The notes below the pieces were generated by a model, which was given only the letters and a program-made list of their open reading frames with translations, did no database searches and had not been told where the DNA came from. DNA of 55,290 bases from JBBDIP01 sp040880305 (GTDB lineage: Bacteria; Bacillota; Sulfobacillia; Fermentithermobacillales; Fermentithermobacillaceae), in contig JBBDIP010000001.1 of NCBI GenBank assembly GCA_040880305.1, positions 1 through 55,290 of the forward strand, given 5' to 3'. The stretch's first letter is position 1, and every line of letters begins with the position of its first letter. Shown piece after piece: positions 17,254-26,158 of this stretch. The position numbers and the translations under genes were made by a program.

Positions 17254-18077
17254 TGTCGAGCGGCGTCCTCATGGGCCAGTACTACCCCGCCGAATCACCT
17301 GTCCACGCGATGGACCCGCGGGTGAAGATCGCCATCGCGGTAGTCTTTATGGTGGTCCTCTTCGTGGGCAACAATTTCTACGCGTTTATGGTTATGGGAG
17401 CGTTCGCGTTCCTGGCTGCGGCGATGTCCAGGGTCCCGGCTTCCCTCCTCCTCAGGGGTTTGAGGCCAATAGCGTTTATCATGGTGTTTACCCTGGTACT
17501 GCACCTTTTCCTCACTCCAGGCCCCGCGATCTTCAAGATCGGGCCAGTCACCGCTACCTGGTCCGGCTTGGTCCAAGGTTTGTTCATTGGCGTGAGGTTG
17601 GTCATCCTCATCATGTTCACGTCGCTCCTTACTCTCACCACGTCGCCTATCGAGCTGACTGATGGGTTGGAAGACATCCTGAAGCCTTTCGCCCGCGTGG
17701 GTGTCCCGGCACACGAACTGGCCATGATGATGACCATCGCGCTGCGCTTCATCCCGACGCTTCTAGAGGAAGCCGAGCGGATCATGAAGGCCCAGATGGC
17801 CAGGGGCGCGGATTTCGAGTCGGGCAACATGGTAAAGAGGGCCAAGAGTTTGGTGCCGCTTTTGGTCCCGCTGTTCGTAAGCGCATTTCGGCGGGCCGAC
17901 GACCTTGCTATGGCCATGGAAGCCCGCTGCTACAGGGGCGGCGAGGGTCGAACCAGGATGCGCCAGTTCCACCTGCACCTTCGCGACTACCTTGCGTTCA
18001 TGCTGGTAGCGCTTGTGTCAGCAGTTGTCATCTTCATGAGGACGCGTTTCGGGCCGGTTATCCCGCGAGGAATCTAG
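17250..18077 (+). CDS. ecfT: ECF transporter transmembrane subunit T
   Basis: Membrane scaffold that joins the ATPases to exchangeable S subunits. The product has 275 aa with several hydrophobic helices (IAIAVVFMVVLFVGNNFYAF, IAFIMVFTLVLHLFL). The two coupling motifs are present: MARGADFES and MEARCYRGGEGR. ATG overlaps the ecfA2 stop by 4 nt. Confidence 0.95.
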   Translation: MMSSGVLMGQYYPAESPVHAMDPRVKIAIAVVFMVVLFVGNNFYAFMVMGAFAFLAAAMSRVPASLLLRGLRPIAFIMVFTLVLHLFLTPGPAIFKIGPVTATWSGLVQGLFIGVRLVILIMFTSLLTLTTSPIELTDGLEDILKPFARVGVPAHELAMMMTIALRFIPTLLEEAERIMKAQMARGADFESGNMVKRAKSLVPLLVPLFVSAFRRADDLAMAMEARCYRGGEGRTRMRQFHLHLRDYLAFMLVALVSAVVIFMRTRFGPVIPRGI

Positions 18078-18079
18078 CC

Positions 18080-18862
18080 GTGGAGAGCTGCGCGCCGCAG
18101 ACCGCGGTGAGGCGCCTTCGGGCCGTTGTTCAGTACGACGGCACCGGGTTTCGCGGGTTTCAGCGTCAAAAGGATGAGAGGACTGTGCAGGAGGTCCTGG
18201 AGTCCGCCCTGGGAGAGCTCCTTGGGCATAGCGTGACGGTCAAGGGTTCCGGCAGGACCGACGCCGGGGTCCACGCCCGGGGGCAGGTGATATCGTTCAT
18301 CACGACCGGGACCGTACCCAGCGAAAGACTGCCGAGGGCTCTGTCGACGTTCCTTCCGGGCGACATACTGTTGGATAGGGCCGAGGATGTTCCTCTGGAC
18401 TTCGATCCGCAGATGGACGCGACCGGCAAGACGTACTGCTACCGGATATGGCGCCTGCCCAAACAGGACGTCTTTTGGGCGCGGTACTCGCACTGGGACC
18501 ACGGGAGGCTCGATTTCGGTCTCCTGGCTGAAGAGACCCGGTCGCTGGTCGGCAAGCACGACTTCCTCTCTTTTCGGGCGGTGGGGTCTTCGGCGAAGAC
18601 CACGGTCCGCGAAGTCAGGGAGGCAAGGTGGGTAAGCAGGGAAGTCGACGGCCAGAGGGACGCTCTCTGGGAGTTCTGGGTCTCGGCCGACGGGTTCTTG
18701 TACAAGATGGTGCGGCTTGCAGTCGGGACGCTGCTGGACGTCGCCAGAGGGCATTTCCCGCCGCGCACAGTAGAGAAGGCGCTCAGGTTTCCCGGTCAGA
18801 TCAAGATAGGTACTTGCGCACCAGGAAAAGGACTGTGTCTTGAGGAAGTCACCTTCTCTTGA
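18080..18862 (+). CDS. truA: tRNA pseudouridine(38-40) synthase
   Basis: Modifies U38-U40 in the anticodon arm of many tRNAs. The product has 260 aa. Seen: VVQYDGTGFRGFQRQ, the catalytic Asp in GRTDAGVHARGQ, and FLYKMVRLAVGTLLDVARG near the end. GTG start 2 nt after ecfT. The last codons hold the -35 box of the rplM promoter. Confidence 0.97.
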   Translation: MESCAPQTAVRRLRAVVQYDGTGFRGFQRQKDERTVQEVLESALGELLGHSVTVKGSGRTDAGVHARGQVISFITTGTVPSERLPRALSTFLPGDILLDRAEDVPLDFDPQMDATGKTYCYRIWRLPKQDVFWARYSHWDHGRLDFGLLAEETRSLVGKHDFLSFRAVGSSAKTTVREVREARWVSREVDGQRDALWEFWVSADGFLYKMVRLAVGTLLDVARGHFPPRTVEKALRFPGQIKIGTCAPGKGLCLEEVTFS

Positions 18863-18887
18863 CCCGGCTTAGGTGCACCGTTAGAAT
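18859..18887 (+). promoter_or_regulatory. Sigma-A promoter of rplM-rpsI
   Basis: TTGACC (18859-18864), a 17-nt spacer and TAGAAT (18882-18887) form a good vegetative promoter. It would start RNA near 18894, about 34 nt ahead of the rplM start, so rplM-rpsI can be made apart from the upstream ecf-truA genes. Confidence 0.6.
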
Positions 18888-18927
18888 AAATACTGCTTGC
18901 ATTGGCGGTATCAAGGAGGTTTTCGCG

Positions 18928-19365
18928 TTGGCCGATTCGTACATGGCTAAACCCGGGCAGGTCGAGAGGAAATGGTGGATCATCGACGCCGAAGGGAAGC
19001 CCCTCGGAAGGCTATCCACTCTGTGCTCCAGCATTCTTCGCGGCAAGCTGAAGCCCACTTACACGCCCTCCGTCGACACGGGGGACAGCGTGATCATATT
19101 GAATGCTGAGAAAGTGAAGCTTACGGGCAACAAGGCCCAGCAGAAGGTGTTCTTCACCCACTCGGGATACCCGGGCGGGGCGAAGTACACACCCTACGAG
19201 ATCATGCTGAAGAAGAATCCGCGCGCCATCATCGAGGCGGCGGTCAAAGGCATGCTTTCCCACAACCGCCTTTCAAGGCGGATCATCAAGCGCCTGTTCG
19301 TGTACAGGGGCGGGACCCATCCTCACGAGGCTCAGAAGCCGTCCGTGTGGCAAGGAGGAGAGTAA
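18928..19365 (+). CDS. rplM: 50S ribosomal protein L13
   Basis: Early 50S assembly protein, 145 aa from TTG 18928 (MADSYMAKPGQVERKWW). The frame is open back to 18859, but AAGGAGGT at 18913-18920 is 7 nt from this TTG, and the extra residues would overlap the promoter. Seen: IIDAEGKPLGRLST, GDSVIILNAEKVKLTGNK, HSGYPGGAKYTPYEIML. Stop overlaps the rpsI start (TAATG). Confidence 0.95.
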   Translation: MADSYMAKPGQVERKWWIIDAEGKPLGRLSTLCSSILRGKLKPTYTPSVDTGDSVIILNAEKVKLTGNKAQQKVFFTHSGYPGGAKYTPYEIMLKKNPRAIIEAAVKGMLSHNRLSRRIIKRLFVYRGGTHPHEAQKPSVWQGGE

Positions 19366-19757
19366 TGTTGTCAGAAGCAGTCTTCGCGACCGGACGGCGT
19401 AAGAACGCTGTCGCCAGGGTAAGGATTCTACCCGGCACCGGCAAGATCGACGTGAACGGCAAGGACCTTGCCGGCTATTTCATGAACCCGAGTCTGGAGC
19501 AGGAGGTCACGGCTCCCTTCAAGTTGACCGAGACCGAAGGCAGGTTCGACCTCTTCGTTAACGTTGTGGGGGGCGGGCTTTCGGGACAGGCGGGAGCATG
19601 TAGGCATGGCTTGGCCAGGGCCCTCCTAATCGTGGACGAGAACCTGCGCGGCTCCCTGAAGAAGGCCGGGTTCCTCACCCGTGACCCGAGGATGGTTGAA
19701 CGTAAGAAGTACGGGCTCAAGAAGGCCCGCAAGGCTCCTCAGTTCTCCAAGCGTTAG
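19365..19757 (+). CDS. rpsI: 30S ribosomal protein S9
   Basis: S9 reaches the P-site anticodon with its C-terminal tail. The product has 130 aa from ATG 19365, behind AAGGAGGAG. Seen: FATGRRKNAVARVRILPGTG, GGGLSGQAGACRHGLARALL, DPRMVERKKYGLKKARKAPQ and the ending FSKR. An in-frame GTG at 19347 lies inside rplM and gives a non-family N-terminus. Confidence 0.96.
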   Translation: MLSEAVFATGRRKNAVARVRILPGTGKIDVNGKDLAGYFMNPSLEQEVTAPFKLTETEGRFDLFVNVVGGGLSGQAGACRHGLARALLIVDENLRGSLKKAGFLTRDPRMVERKKYGLKKARKAPQFSKR

Positions 19758-19844
19758 GAAGACTGCGGCGCTCTTAGGCATATGTGCTGTCTTCCCTGAG
19801 TACTGTTTCAGAGTGAGTCCGCGTCTGGAACACGGGGGATGCTC

Positions 19845-20561
19845 ATGGCTAGAAGAAGGGGCAGGCGTAGTCGCCCGCCCCTCTTAATTGTTGGCTCCCA
19901 CAGAGCGACGTTCATGATCGCCCTGTTCATGGCGAGCATGTTCACGGCGGGGATTGTGGGCGGCGTCGCCTTGCCCGCAGCCTCGACAGGTCCCCTTTCG
20001 GGGCAGGTCGTCTACATCGACCCGGGGCACGGCGGCATCGACCCCGGGGCGTGCGGCCGCGATGTTGTTGAAAAGGACGTCGTCCTCAACGTAGCGCTCT
20101 ACCTTGGAGTCCGCCTGGAGAAGAGCGGCGCTCGCGTGGTGTATTCCCGGACGGGCGACTACGACCTGGATGCCGACGGTAAGGACGATGCCGAAGAGCG
20201 CATCAAGATCATCGAATCCAGCGGCGCTACCGTGGTAATCTCACTGCACTGCAACGCGTTTCCCGACCCTTCGGAATGGGGCGCGCAGACTTTCTATAAC
20301 AGCTCTAAGAACCCCGAGAGCAGGCGGCTCGCCTTGCTTGTTCAAGATGAACTCGTAAAGGCTACCGAAAGCCCCCGCGAAGCCTCCGCTAGGCTGGACC
20401 ACTTCATATTGAGTCATTCGGCGGTTCCCTCGGTCACTGTCGAGATGGGCTTCCTGTCGAACCCCAGAGAGGAAGGCTTGCTCGGCTCTCACGCCTACCA
20501 ACAGAAGATAGCAGAGTGCATCCGCCGCGCGGTAGTCTCGTTTGTAAGCGGGAGCGTATAG
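19845..20561 (+). CDS. cwlD: N-acetylmuramoyl-L-alanine amidase CwlD (sporulation)
   Basis: In Bacillus, CwlD works with PdaA to make the muramic-delta-lactam of the spore cortex. The product is 238 aa from ATG 19845 (another ATG is at 19839). Seen: a basic N-terminus, one membrane segment (TFMIALFMASMFTAGIVGGV), then an amidase_3 domain with zinc ligands His in DPGHGGIDPGA, Glu in EKDVVLN and His in SLHCNAF, and the catalytic Glu in VEMGFLSN. Its place after rpsI is the usual clostridial one. It is the main sign in the window that this organism forms spores. Confidence 0.92.
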   Translation: MARRRGRRSRPPLLIVGSHRATFMIALFMASMFTAGIVGGVALPAASTGPLSGQVVYIDPGHGGIDPGACGRDVVEKDVVLNVALYLGVRLEKSGARVVYSRTGDYDLDADGKDDAEERIKIIESSGATVVISLHCNAFPDPSEWGAQTFYNSSKNPESRRLALLVQDELVKATESPREASARLDHFILSHSAVPSVTVEMGFLSNPREEGLLGSHAYQQKIAECIRRAVVSFVSGSV

Positions 20562-20602
20562 CACCTAGCCCCCTCAACAATCGGAAGCAGAATGTCATCT
20601 CA

Positions 20603-20693
20603 CAATGGCTTCGCCATTGCTTGCGACGCGGCAAAGACTCCGCTACCGCTCTGTCTTTGCCTCACCAGAAGGATTTTCCTGTTTATGCAGGAA
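20603..20693 (+). promoter_or_regulatory. Leader of the ornithine operon: three dyads and a sigma-H-like promoter
   Basis: The 218-bp gap between cwlD and ord holds three inverted repeats. CAATGGC-TTC-GCCATTG is at 20603-20619. A 9-bp stem GGCAAAGAC/GTCTTTGCC with a 14-nt loop spans 20630-20661. TTCCTG-N6-CAGGAA is at 20676-20693. The last overlaps AGGATTT (20670-20676), 14 nt, then GAAC (20691-20694), which resembles the sigma-H pattern AGGAWWW-N14/15-GAAT with one mismatch in the -10. The first two stems may terminate cwlD, though no T-run follows. I see no B12 riboswitch or T-box. Confidence 0.4.
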
Positions 20694-20779
20694 CGTATAA
20701 GGCGGGAGACATGTGTCTCCTATTGGGAAGACTCGTAACGAAAACGATCCTTCAAAACACTTAGAGCAGGGGGAAAATC

Positions 20780-21835
20780 ATGTCCAAGGAGAAGAGAGTG
20801 CTTCTGTGGGGCCTCGGCGCAATGGGCGGCGGAATGGCGCAAATGCTGCTCTCCAAGGAAGACGTCAAGATAGTCTCCGCCCTGGCGCACACCCCATCCA
20901 AGGCGGGCAAGGATTTGGGAGAGGTTCTAGGCGGCAAACAGGTGGGAATCAAGGTTACCAACGATGTGGAAGAAGCATTTGCGGCCAAGCCGGACATTGC
21001 GCTCATCAACACCGCCTCGTTCGTGAAAGATGTTTTTCCACAGATCAAGCTGGCCCTCGATAACGGTTGTGACGTGATTACCATAGCCGAAGAGATGGCC
21101 TACCCGTGGGCCTCGGAACCCGAGCTGTCGGAGGAGTTGGACAAAGCGGCCAAGAAGGCCGGCAAGACAGTGCTCGGCACTGGCATCAACCCCGGTTTCA
21201 TACTGGACACGCTTGTGATCGCCCTGTCCGGCATCTGCCGTGACGTCACGCATGTCCACGCCAAGAGAGTCAACAATCTGGCCCCATTTGGGCCGACCGT
21301 GATGAGGACCCAGGGCGTGGGGACTACCCCCGAAGAGTTTCGGAAGGGACTCGAAACGGGAGCCGTGGTTGGGCATGTTGGTTTTCAACAGTCCTCCCAC
21401 ATGATCGGCGAAGCCCTCGGCTGGAAGATCGAGCGCGTGGTCGAGGAGCGTGAGCCCATCATGACCACCGTTGAGCGAAAGACCCAGTACGCGCACGTGA
21501 TGCCCGGCAACGTTGCAGGGTGCAGGCACACTGCCAGAGCCTACGCGGGTGGCCGGGAAGTCATTTTCTTGGAGCATCCGCAGCAGATCTGCCCCGAATC
21601 TGAAGGAGTCGACACCGGCGACTACATAACCATCGACGCAGACCCCCCGGTCAACCTCTCGATCAAGCCTGAGATACCGGGCGGCGTCGGCACAATAGCC
21701 GTGGCGGTCAACATGATCCCTCTCGTCCTCACGGCCAGGCCAGGCCTCCTAACGATGGCCGACCTCCCCGTCCCCAGGGCGGTCCTCTCCTCGTTTGTGA
21801 AGGCGACCGAGTTCTCTAGGGGAAGGTGTCTCTAG
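20780..21835 (+). CDS. ord: 2,4-diaminopentanoate dehydrogenase
   Basis: Oxidative deamination of (2R,4S)-2,4-diaminopentanoate to 2-amino-4-oxopentanoate with NAD(P)+, the step between aminomutase and thiolase in ornithine fermentation. The product has 351 aa. Seen: N-terminal nucleotide-binding fold VLLWGLGAMGGGMAQML, ALINTASFVKDVFPQI, and GTGINPGFILDTLVIALSG, all like the dihydrodipicolinate-reductase-related Ord family. ATG behind CAGGGGGAA. First gene of the operon; the function rests on family resemblance plus the complete pathway next to it. Confidence 0.92.
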   Translation: MSKEKRVLLWGLGAMGGGMAQMLLSKEDVKIVSALAHTPSKAGKDLGEVLGGKQVGIKVTNDVEEAFAAKPDIALINTASFVKDVFPQIKLALDNGCDVITIAEEMAYPWASEPELSEELDKAAKKAGKTVLGTGINPGFILDTLVIALSGICRDVTHVHAKRVNNLAPFGPTVMRTQGVGTTPEEFRKGLETGAVVGHVGFQQSSHMIGEALGWKIERVVEEREPIMTTVERKTQYAHVMPGNVAGCRHTARAYAGGREVIFLEHPQQICPESEGVDTGDYITIDADPPVNLSIKPEIPGGVGTIAVAVNMIPLVLTARPGLLTMADLPVPRAVLSSFVKATEFSRGRCL

Positions 21836-22146
21836 TGACCGTACGCTGCCAAAAGGGAGACTGGATAGAGATACATCAGGTGATATTGCAGCCATCCGAG
21901 CGCTCCGAAGACATCCCCGACGACACGCGTCAGGTGCCGCTGGAGGCATGGATCAAGGGTTGGGCCCAGAGCGCCGCCACCGAAGGCGAGGTCGTAGAGA
22001 TTGAGACTCGGGCGCATCGCAAGGTCGAGGGGACGTTCACCCAGATGGACCCCGGCTACAGCCACACCTACGGGCCGGCGGTGCCCGAACTCGCCCCTAT
22101 CTCCGGGGAACTCCGGGCGATGTTGAGGGGGGGGAAAAGCGCGTGA
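21835..22146 (+). CDS. ortA: 2-amino-4-oxopentanoate thiolase, alpha subunit
   Basis: Small subunit of the enzyme that splits 2-amino-4-oxopentanoate with CoA into D-alanine and acetyl-CoA. The product is 103 aa from GTG 21835, which overlaps the ord stop (TAGTG); an in-frame GTG is at 21826. Seen: GDWIEIHQVILQPSERSEDI, DDTRQVPLEAWIKGWA and the conserved end TYGPAVPEL. The family is small and found almost only beside ortB. Confidence 0.92.
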   Translation: MTVRCQKGDWIEIHQVILQPSERSEDIPDDTRQVPLEAWIKGWAQSAATEGEVVEIETRAHRKVEGTFTQMDPGYSHTYGPAVPELAPISGELRAMLRGGKSA

Positions 22147-23564
22147 CTAGGGATATGTCCTACAGCGCAGTGATGGCGCGCCGCAGCGAGATCATGAAGA
22201 AGGCTTTGGGGGTCGAGTACGGCGAGTTCTTGCGAGGTCCGGTCGCCTTCGACTACGAAGCCATGATGGAGAAGGCCGCCTATCCATTTGACGAGGTACG
22301 GAGGATACAGCGGGAGGTCGGGGTTGGGGACACGCCGCTCTTGGAGCTCAAGAACGTAACGGAGCTGATAAGGACGACCTCGAAGCCCGGTTACGGGGCT
22401 CGCATCCTGGTGAAGGACGAGGCTGCCAACCCCTCCGGCAGTTTCAAGGACAGGCGCTCCGCCATATCCACCTACCAGGCCAAGAAAGCCGGTTACCCCG
22501 GAGTGCTGGCGGCCACCAGCGGCAACTACGGAGCAGCCGTGGCGTCCCAGGCCGCCATGCGCAACCTGGGGTGCATCATCGTTCAGGAAGTTTTCGACTC
22601 CCGGCACGTCGGCCAGCCCGAGATCATCGAGAAGTCAAGGAAGTGCGAGGCCTACGGCGCAGAGGTCATCCAGCTGACGGTCGGCCCCGAGCTCTTCTAC
22701 GTGGCATTAAAGCTCTTGGAAGAGACAGGCTACTTCAACGCGTCGCTCTACAGCTCGTTCGGCATCGCAGGCATAGAGACCCTGGGCTGGGAAGTCGCGA
22801 GGGATGTTCGGGAGCGTTACGGAAAGGATCCGGCCTACGTCGTGGTTACCCACGCGGGCGGGGGGAACGTGACCGGCACCGCCAGGGGCCTGCGCCGGGC
22901 CGGAGCCGCCCAAACCAAGGTCATAGGCGCCAGCGTAGACCTTTCGGGACTGCACATGGCGTCCGACCACGACTTCAACAGGAAGTCTTTCACCACGGGA
23001 CATACAGGTTTCGGCGTGCCCTTCGCCACTTGGCCTGACAGGACCGACGTCCCCAAGAACGCGGCGAGACCGCTGCGCTACCTGGACAGGTACGTCACGG
23101 TCACCCAGGGTGAAGTGTTCTACGTCACCGAGGTTCTGGCGAGTGTGGAAGGCATGGAGCGAGGACCGGCGGGCAACACGTCGCTGGCGGCCGCCATACC
23201 CCTGGCCAGGGAACTCCCACAGGACGAAACAGTGGTGGTCCAGGAAACCGAGTACACCGGAGCCGGAAAGCACCCCCAGGCCCAGCTGGACTTCGCGCGC
23301 CGAAACGGCGTTGCGGTCAGACGCGGAGACCCGGCGCTTAACGTCCCCGGCAAGGCCATCGTCATCCCCGAGAACTTCGGCCAGCTGAGCGCAACTGAGA
23401 TGGACCTTGGGAGGCTTCGCAGGTCGTACATCCGCAACGCGGTGGAGCGGAACGCCTTAACCGAAGTCTCGCTCGAGGAAGTCCGGTTCCTATCCGAGGA
23501 TTCCCGGCAGAGTACCGAATCCGTAACCAAGATACTTGAAGAACTTGGCGTAAAGGTGAGGTGA
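22143..23564 (+). CDS. ortB: 2-amino-4-oxopentanoate thiolase, beta subunit (PLP)
   Basis: Catalytic PLP subunit, 473 aa, of the tryptophan-synthase-beta/threonine-synthase fold. Seen: the PLP lysine in NPSGSFKDRRSA, the phosphate-binding loop HAGGGNVTGTARG, and ATSGNYGAAVASQAA. GTG 22143 is 8 nt from a G-rich Shine-Dalgarno and overlaps ortA by 4 nt; an ATG at 22155 is also possible. Pairing with ortA separates it from a true threonine synthase. Confidence 0.92.
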   Translation: MTRDMSYSAVMARRSEIMKKALGVEYGEFLRGPVAFDYEAMMEKAAYPFDEVRRIQREVGVGDTPLLELKNVTELIRTTSKPGYGARILVKDEAANPSGSFKDRRSAISTYQAKKAGYPGVLAATSGNYGAAVASQAAMRNLGCIIVQEVFDSRHVGQPEIIEKSRKCEAYGAEVIQLTVGPELFYVALKLLEETGYFNASLYSSFGIAGIETLGWEVARDVRERYGKDPAYVVVTHAGGGNVTGTARGLRRAGAAQTKVIGASVDLSGLHMASDHDFNRKSFTTGHTGFGVPFATWPDRTDVPKNAARPLRYLDRYVTVTQGEVFYVTEVLASVEGMERGPAGNTSLAAAIPLARELPQDETVVVQETEYTGAGKHPQAQLDFARRNGVAVRRGDPALNVPGKAIVIPENFGQLSATEMDLGRLRRSYIRNAVERNALTEVSLEEVRFLSEDSRQSTESVTKILEELGVKVR

Positions 23565-23570
23565 GCGGGA

Positions 23571-23942
23571 ATGCAGAGAACATCGGATTTTGAGGAGAGG
23601 CGGGAGCGGGTGAAGTTGCTCTCGGATGAGGAACTCAAGGCCCGGTTCTGGGAACTCTCAAACCAAATCGTGAAACCGCTTTATGACCTGGCCTACACCC
23701 ATACGTCCCCGTCAATCGAGAGGTCCGTGCTCCTTCGCATGGGGTTCTCCAGTCTTGAAGCCGCCGCCATAGCGGGCGCGGCCGAGAAGCGGCGCCTCTT
23801 AGGGAAGGGTGTGGGCAACTTGGTCCTTAGGTACGCTCAGATCTCCGGTAGGGGCAAGCAGTACCTGGAAGCAGGGCGGGCGCTGGCAAAAGGACAGGGC
23901 TGGGACGACCTCGCATCTGCGTTTGGAGGCGAGAAGGCATGA
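23571..23942 (+). CDS. oraS: D-ornithine 4,5-aminomutase, small subunit
   Basis: 123-aa partner of OraE. Seen: ELKARFWELSNQIVKPLYDL, THTSPSIERSVLLRMGFSSL and GNLVLRYAQISGRGK, the family pattern. It starts 6 nt after ortB and overlaps the oraE ATG by 4 nt. Confidence 0.93.
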   Translation: MQRTSDFEERRERVKLLSDEELKARFWELSNQIVKPLYDLAYTHTSPSIERSVLLRMGFSSLEAAAIAGAAEKRRLLGKGVGNLVLRYAQISGRGKQYLEAGRALAKGQGWDDLASAFGGEKA

Positions 23943-26158
23943 GTCGCCTGGATCCCAACAAGAAGATAGACGTAGGCGAGATACTGAAGGACCTGGGGAA
24001 CTACCACCCGAGGCGGACAGGCTGGACCTGGCGAAAGAGCGTCCCTCATCAAAAGGTAGGTCCCTTTCAATACGAAGACACCTCGGCGCCATTGGACCAT
24101 TCGGTCCCTCTTCCATCGGCCAAGTACTTCGGGGGGATAGACCCCCAGCCCGACTACGTCATCACCACCGAGATCGCCTCGGGACGCTTCGAGGACGACA
24201 TAAGGCGCATGAGGATGGCTGCCTGGCACGGGGCCGACCACATGATGGTCATAAGGACCACGGGCCAGAGCCACATCGACGGCCTTTTGGAGGGGACGCC
24301 CGAGGGAGTGGGGGGCATCCCCATCACCCGCAAGCAGCTCCGCGCCACCAGGAAGGCGCTGGACCTTATCGAAGACGAGGTCGGTCGCCCCATCAACTTC
24401 CATTCTTACGTCTCAGGGGTCGCGGGACCTGAGATCGCCGTCTTGTTCGCCGAAGAAGGCGTCAACGGCGCCCATCAGGACCCCCAGTACAACGTGCTTT
24501 ACCGCAACGTCAACATGGAGAGGTCATTTGTGGACGCCGCCGTGGCCAAGAAGGTCATGGCCCATGCCGGGATACTGCAGATAGACGGAGCCCACAACGC
24601 CAACGCCACCGCCCGCGAGGCCTGGAAGGTCATGCCTGAGCTCTTGGTCCAGCACGCCTTGAACTCGGCGTACTCCAGGATGATAGGCATGAGTCCTGAC
24701 AAGATCGCGCTTTCCAGCGTGCCGCCTACGGCCCCTCCGGCGCCGGCCATGTTCTACGATCTGCCATACGCCGTGGCGGTCAGGTGGCTGTTCTCCGACT
24801 ACAAGATTAGAGCCCAACAAAACACCAGGTACATAGAGTCCGACGCCCGTGAAGCAACCGTGACCCATACCATGAACCTGGTTTTGTCCTCCCTAACGTC
24901 TGCCGATGTCCAGAGCACCATCACGCCAGACGAGGGCCGCAACGTGCCTTGGCACTACAACAACCTGGCCGCGGTGGACACCGCCAAGCAGACCCTTTTG
25001 GGCATGGACGGCCTGAAGGAGATGGTCGCGGTCAAAAAGGACGGCCCGCTGCCGCAAGCCGTTCGTGACCTGGCCGAGCGCGCGGTGCTGTACCTGGAGG
25101 AAGTCAAAGAGATGGGGTACTTCCGCTCAGTGGCCGAGGGCATGTTCGTGGACTCGGGACTTTACCCCGAGAGGAACGGCGACGGCATCAAGAGGGACCC
25201 CGACGGCGGGGTGGCGGCGGGCAGCATCGTCCAAAGAGACAAGGACTACATGGCACCTGTCTGCCACCACTTTGGGTACAACAACCTGCCCAAGGGCATA
25301 TCCCGGCCCTGCCAGATGATTGACGGATGCACCTTGTGCGATAGCGGCAAGATCGTGTACATCGATGAGTTGGACCCCGAAGACAACGTGGAGCGCCGGT
25401 ACGCGGCCGTGGAAAAAGAGCTGGCATCCGGTGCGATCAAGCCCGAGGTCCAGTGGGCCAACGACGGCTACCTCACGCTCACCATGTTCATAGCTGAAAG
25501 CGAGCGGGTCGCCGAGTACGCGGCTATCGAGATGGTCAAGAAGCTGGGGCTGGAGGAGCCAGAGGTCATCCACAAAGGGATCGCCCACCCGGCCGAAGGC
25601 ACGCTAATTGAGGTGAAGGCGCGCCTGCCGTTCGCCATCCAAAGGGACTCCCTCAAGATCCCCGATAAGCCAACGGTGCTGTCCGCCGACCAGATCCGCG
25701 AGGATATCGGCAAGAACCCGCTGAAAGTGGTCTGCGCGACCGTTGGAGAGGACGAGCACTCGGTTGGGATGCGGGAGATCATCGACATCAAGCACGGCGG
25801 CATCGAAGGCTTTGGCGTCAAGGCCACGTACCTGGGGACCTCTGTGTCCATAGACAAGGTGGTCAACGCCGCTATCGAGGAGGACGCCGATGCGATCCTG
25901 ATATCGACCATCATTAGCCACGCCGGCGTCCACCGCAAGAACATGGAGCGTCTCGACCGTTTATGCAGGGAGAAGGGTGTTCGTGACTCGTTCATCCTCA
26001 TAGGGGGAGGCACTCAGGTCACCAACGACCTCGCGGTGGAATCCGGTTTGGACGCGGGCTTTGGCCGCGGGACCAAGGGCATTCAGGTGGCCTCGTTCCT
26101 GGTCAAGAAACGGTGGGAACTGTGGAGAGAAGGCAAGGGCAGGCTCCCGCTCCCATGA
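23939..26158 (+). CDS. oraE: D-ornithine 4,5-aminomutase, large subunit (adenosylcobalamin and PLP)
   Basis: Moves the 5-amino group of D-ornithine to C4 by radical chemistry, giving 2,4-diaminopentanoate. The product has 739 aa, expected length. An N-terminal TIM barrel (TGQSHIDGLLEGTPEGVGGI, NGAHQDPQYNVLYRN) is followed by a C-terminal B12-binding Rossmann domain. DEHSVG carries the cobalt-ligand His (residue 607). Eleven residues later, Lys 618 in DIKHGG matches the spacing of His618/Lys629 in the Acetoanaerobium (Clostridium) sticklandii enzyme, where the Lys binds PLP. Overlaps oraS and mutL, so the three are coupled. Confidence 0.95.
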   Translation: MSRLDPNKKIDVGEILKDLGNYHPRRTGWTWRKSVPHQKVGPFQYEDTSAPLDHSVPLPSAKYFGGIDPQPDYVITTEIASGRFEDDIRRMRMAAWHGADHMMVIRTTGQSHIDGLLEGTPEGVGGIPITRKQLRATRKALDLIEDEVGRPINFHSYVSGVAGPEIAVLFAEEGVNGAHQDPQYNVLYRNVNMERSFVDAAVAKKVMAHAGILQIDGAHNANATAREAWKVMPELLVQHALNSAYSRMIGMSPDKIALSSVPPTAPPAPAMFYDLPYAVAVRWLFSDYKIRAQQNTRYIESDAREATVTHTMNLVLSSLTSADVQSTITPDEGRNVPWHYNNLAAVDTAKQTLLGMDGLKEMVAVKKDGPLPQAVRDLAERAVLYLEEVKEMGYFRSVAEGMFVDSGLYPERNGDGIKRDPDGGVAAGSIVQRDKDYMAPVCHHFGYNNLPKGISRPCQMIDGCTLCDSGKIVYIDELDPEDNVERRYAAVEKELASGAIKPEVQWANDGYLTLTMFIAESERVAEYAAIEMVKKLGLEEPEVIHKGIAHPAEGTLIEVKARLPFAIQRDSLKIPDKPTVLSADQIREDIGKNPLKVVCATVGEDEHSVGMREIIDIKHGGIEGFGVKATYLGTSVSIDKVVNAAIEEDADAILISTIISHAGVHRKNMERLDRLCREKGVRDSFILIGGGTQVTNDLAVESGLDAGFGRGTKGIQVASFLVKKRWELWREGKGRLPLP

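Noticed and set aside
20562..20779. Cobalamin riboswitch or T-box ahead of the B12-dependent ornithine operon
   Set aside because: No B12-box or T-box core sequence can be seen; only three simple hairpins.
20562..20779. Sigma-54 promoter, common for amino-acid catabolic operons
   Set aside because: No GG-N10-GC element of the TTGGCAC-N5-TTGC type is present, and no sigma-54 activator gene lies nearby.
22143..23564. Threonine synthase
   Set aside because: The fold is shared, but the overlap with ortA and the surrounding ornithine genes identify the thiolase beta subunit.
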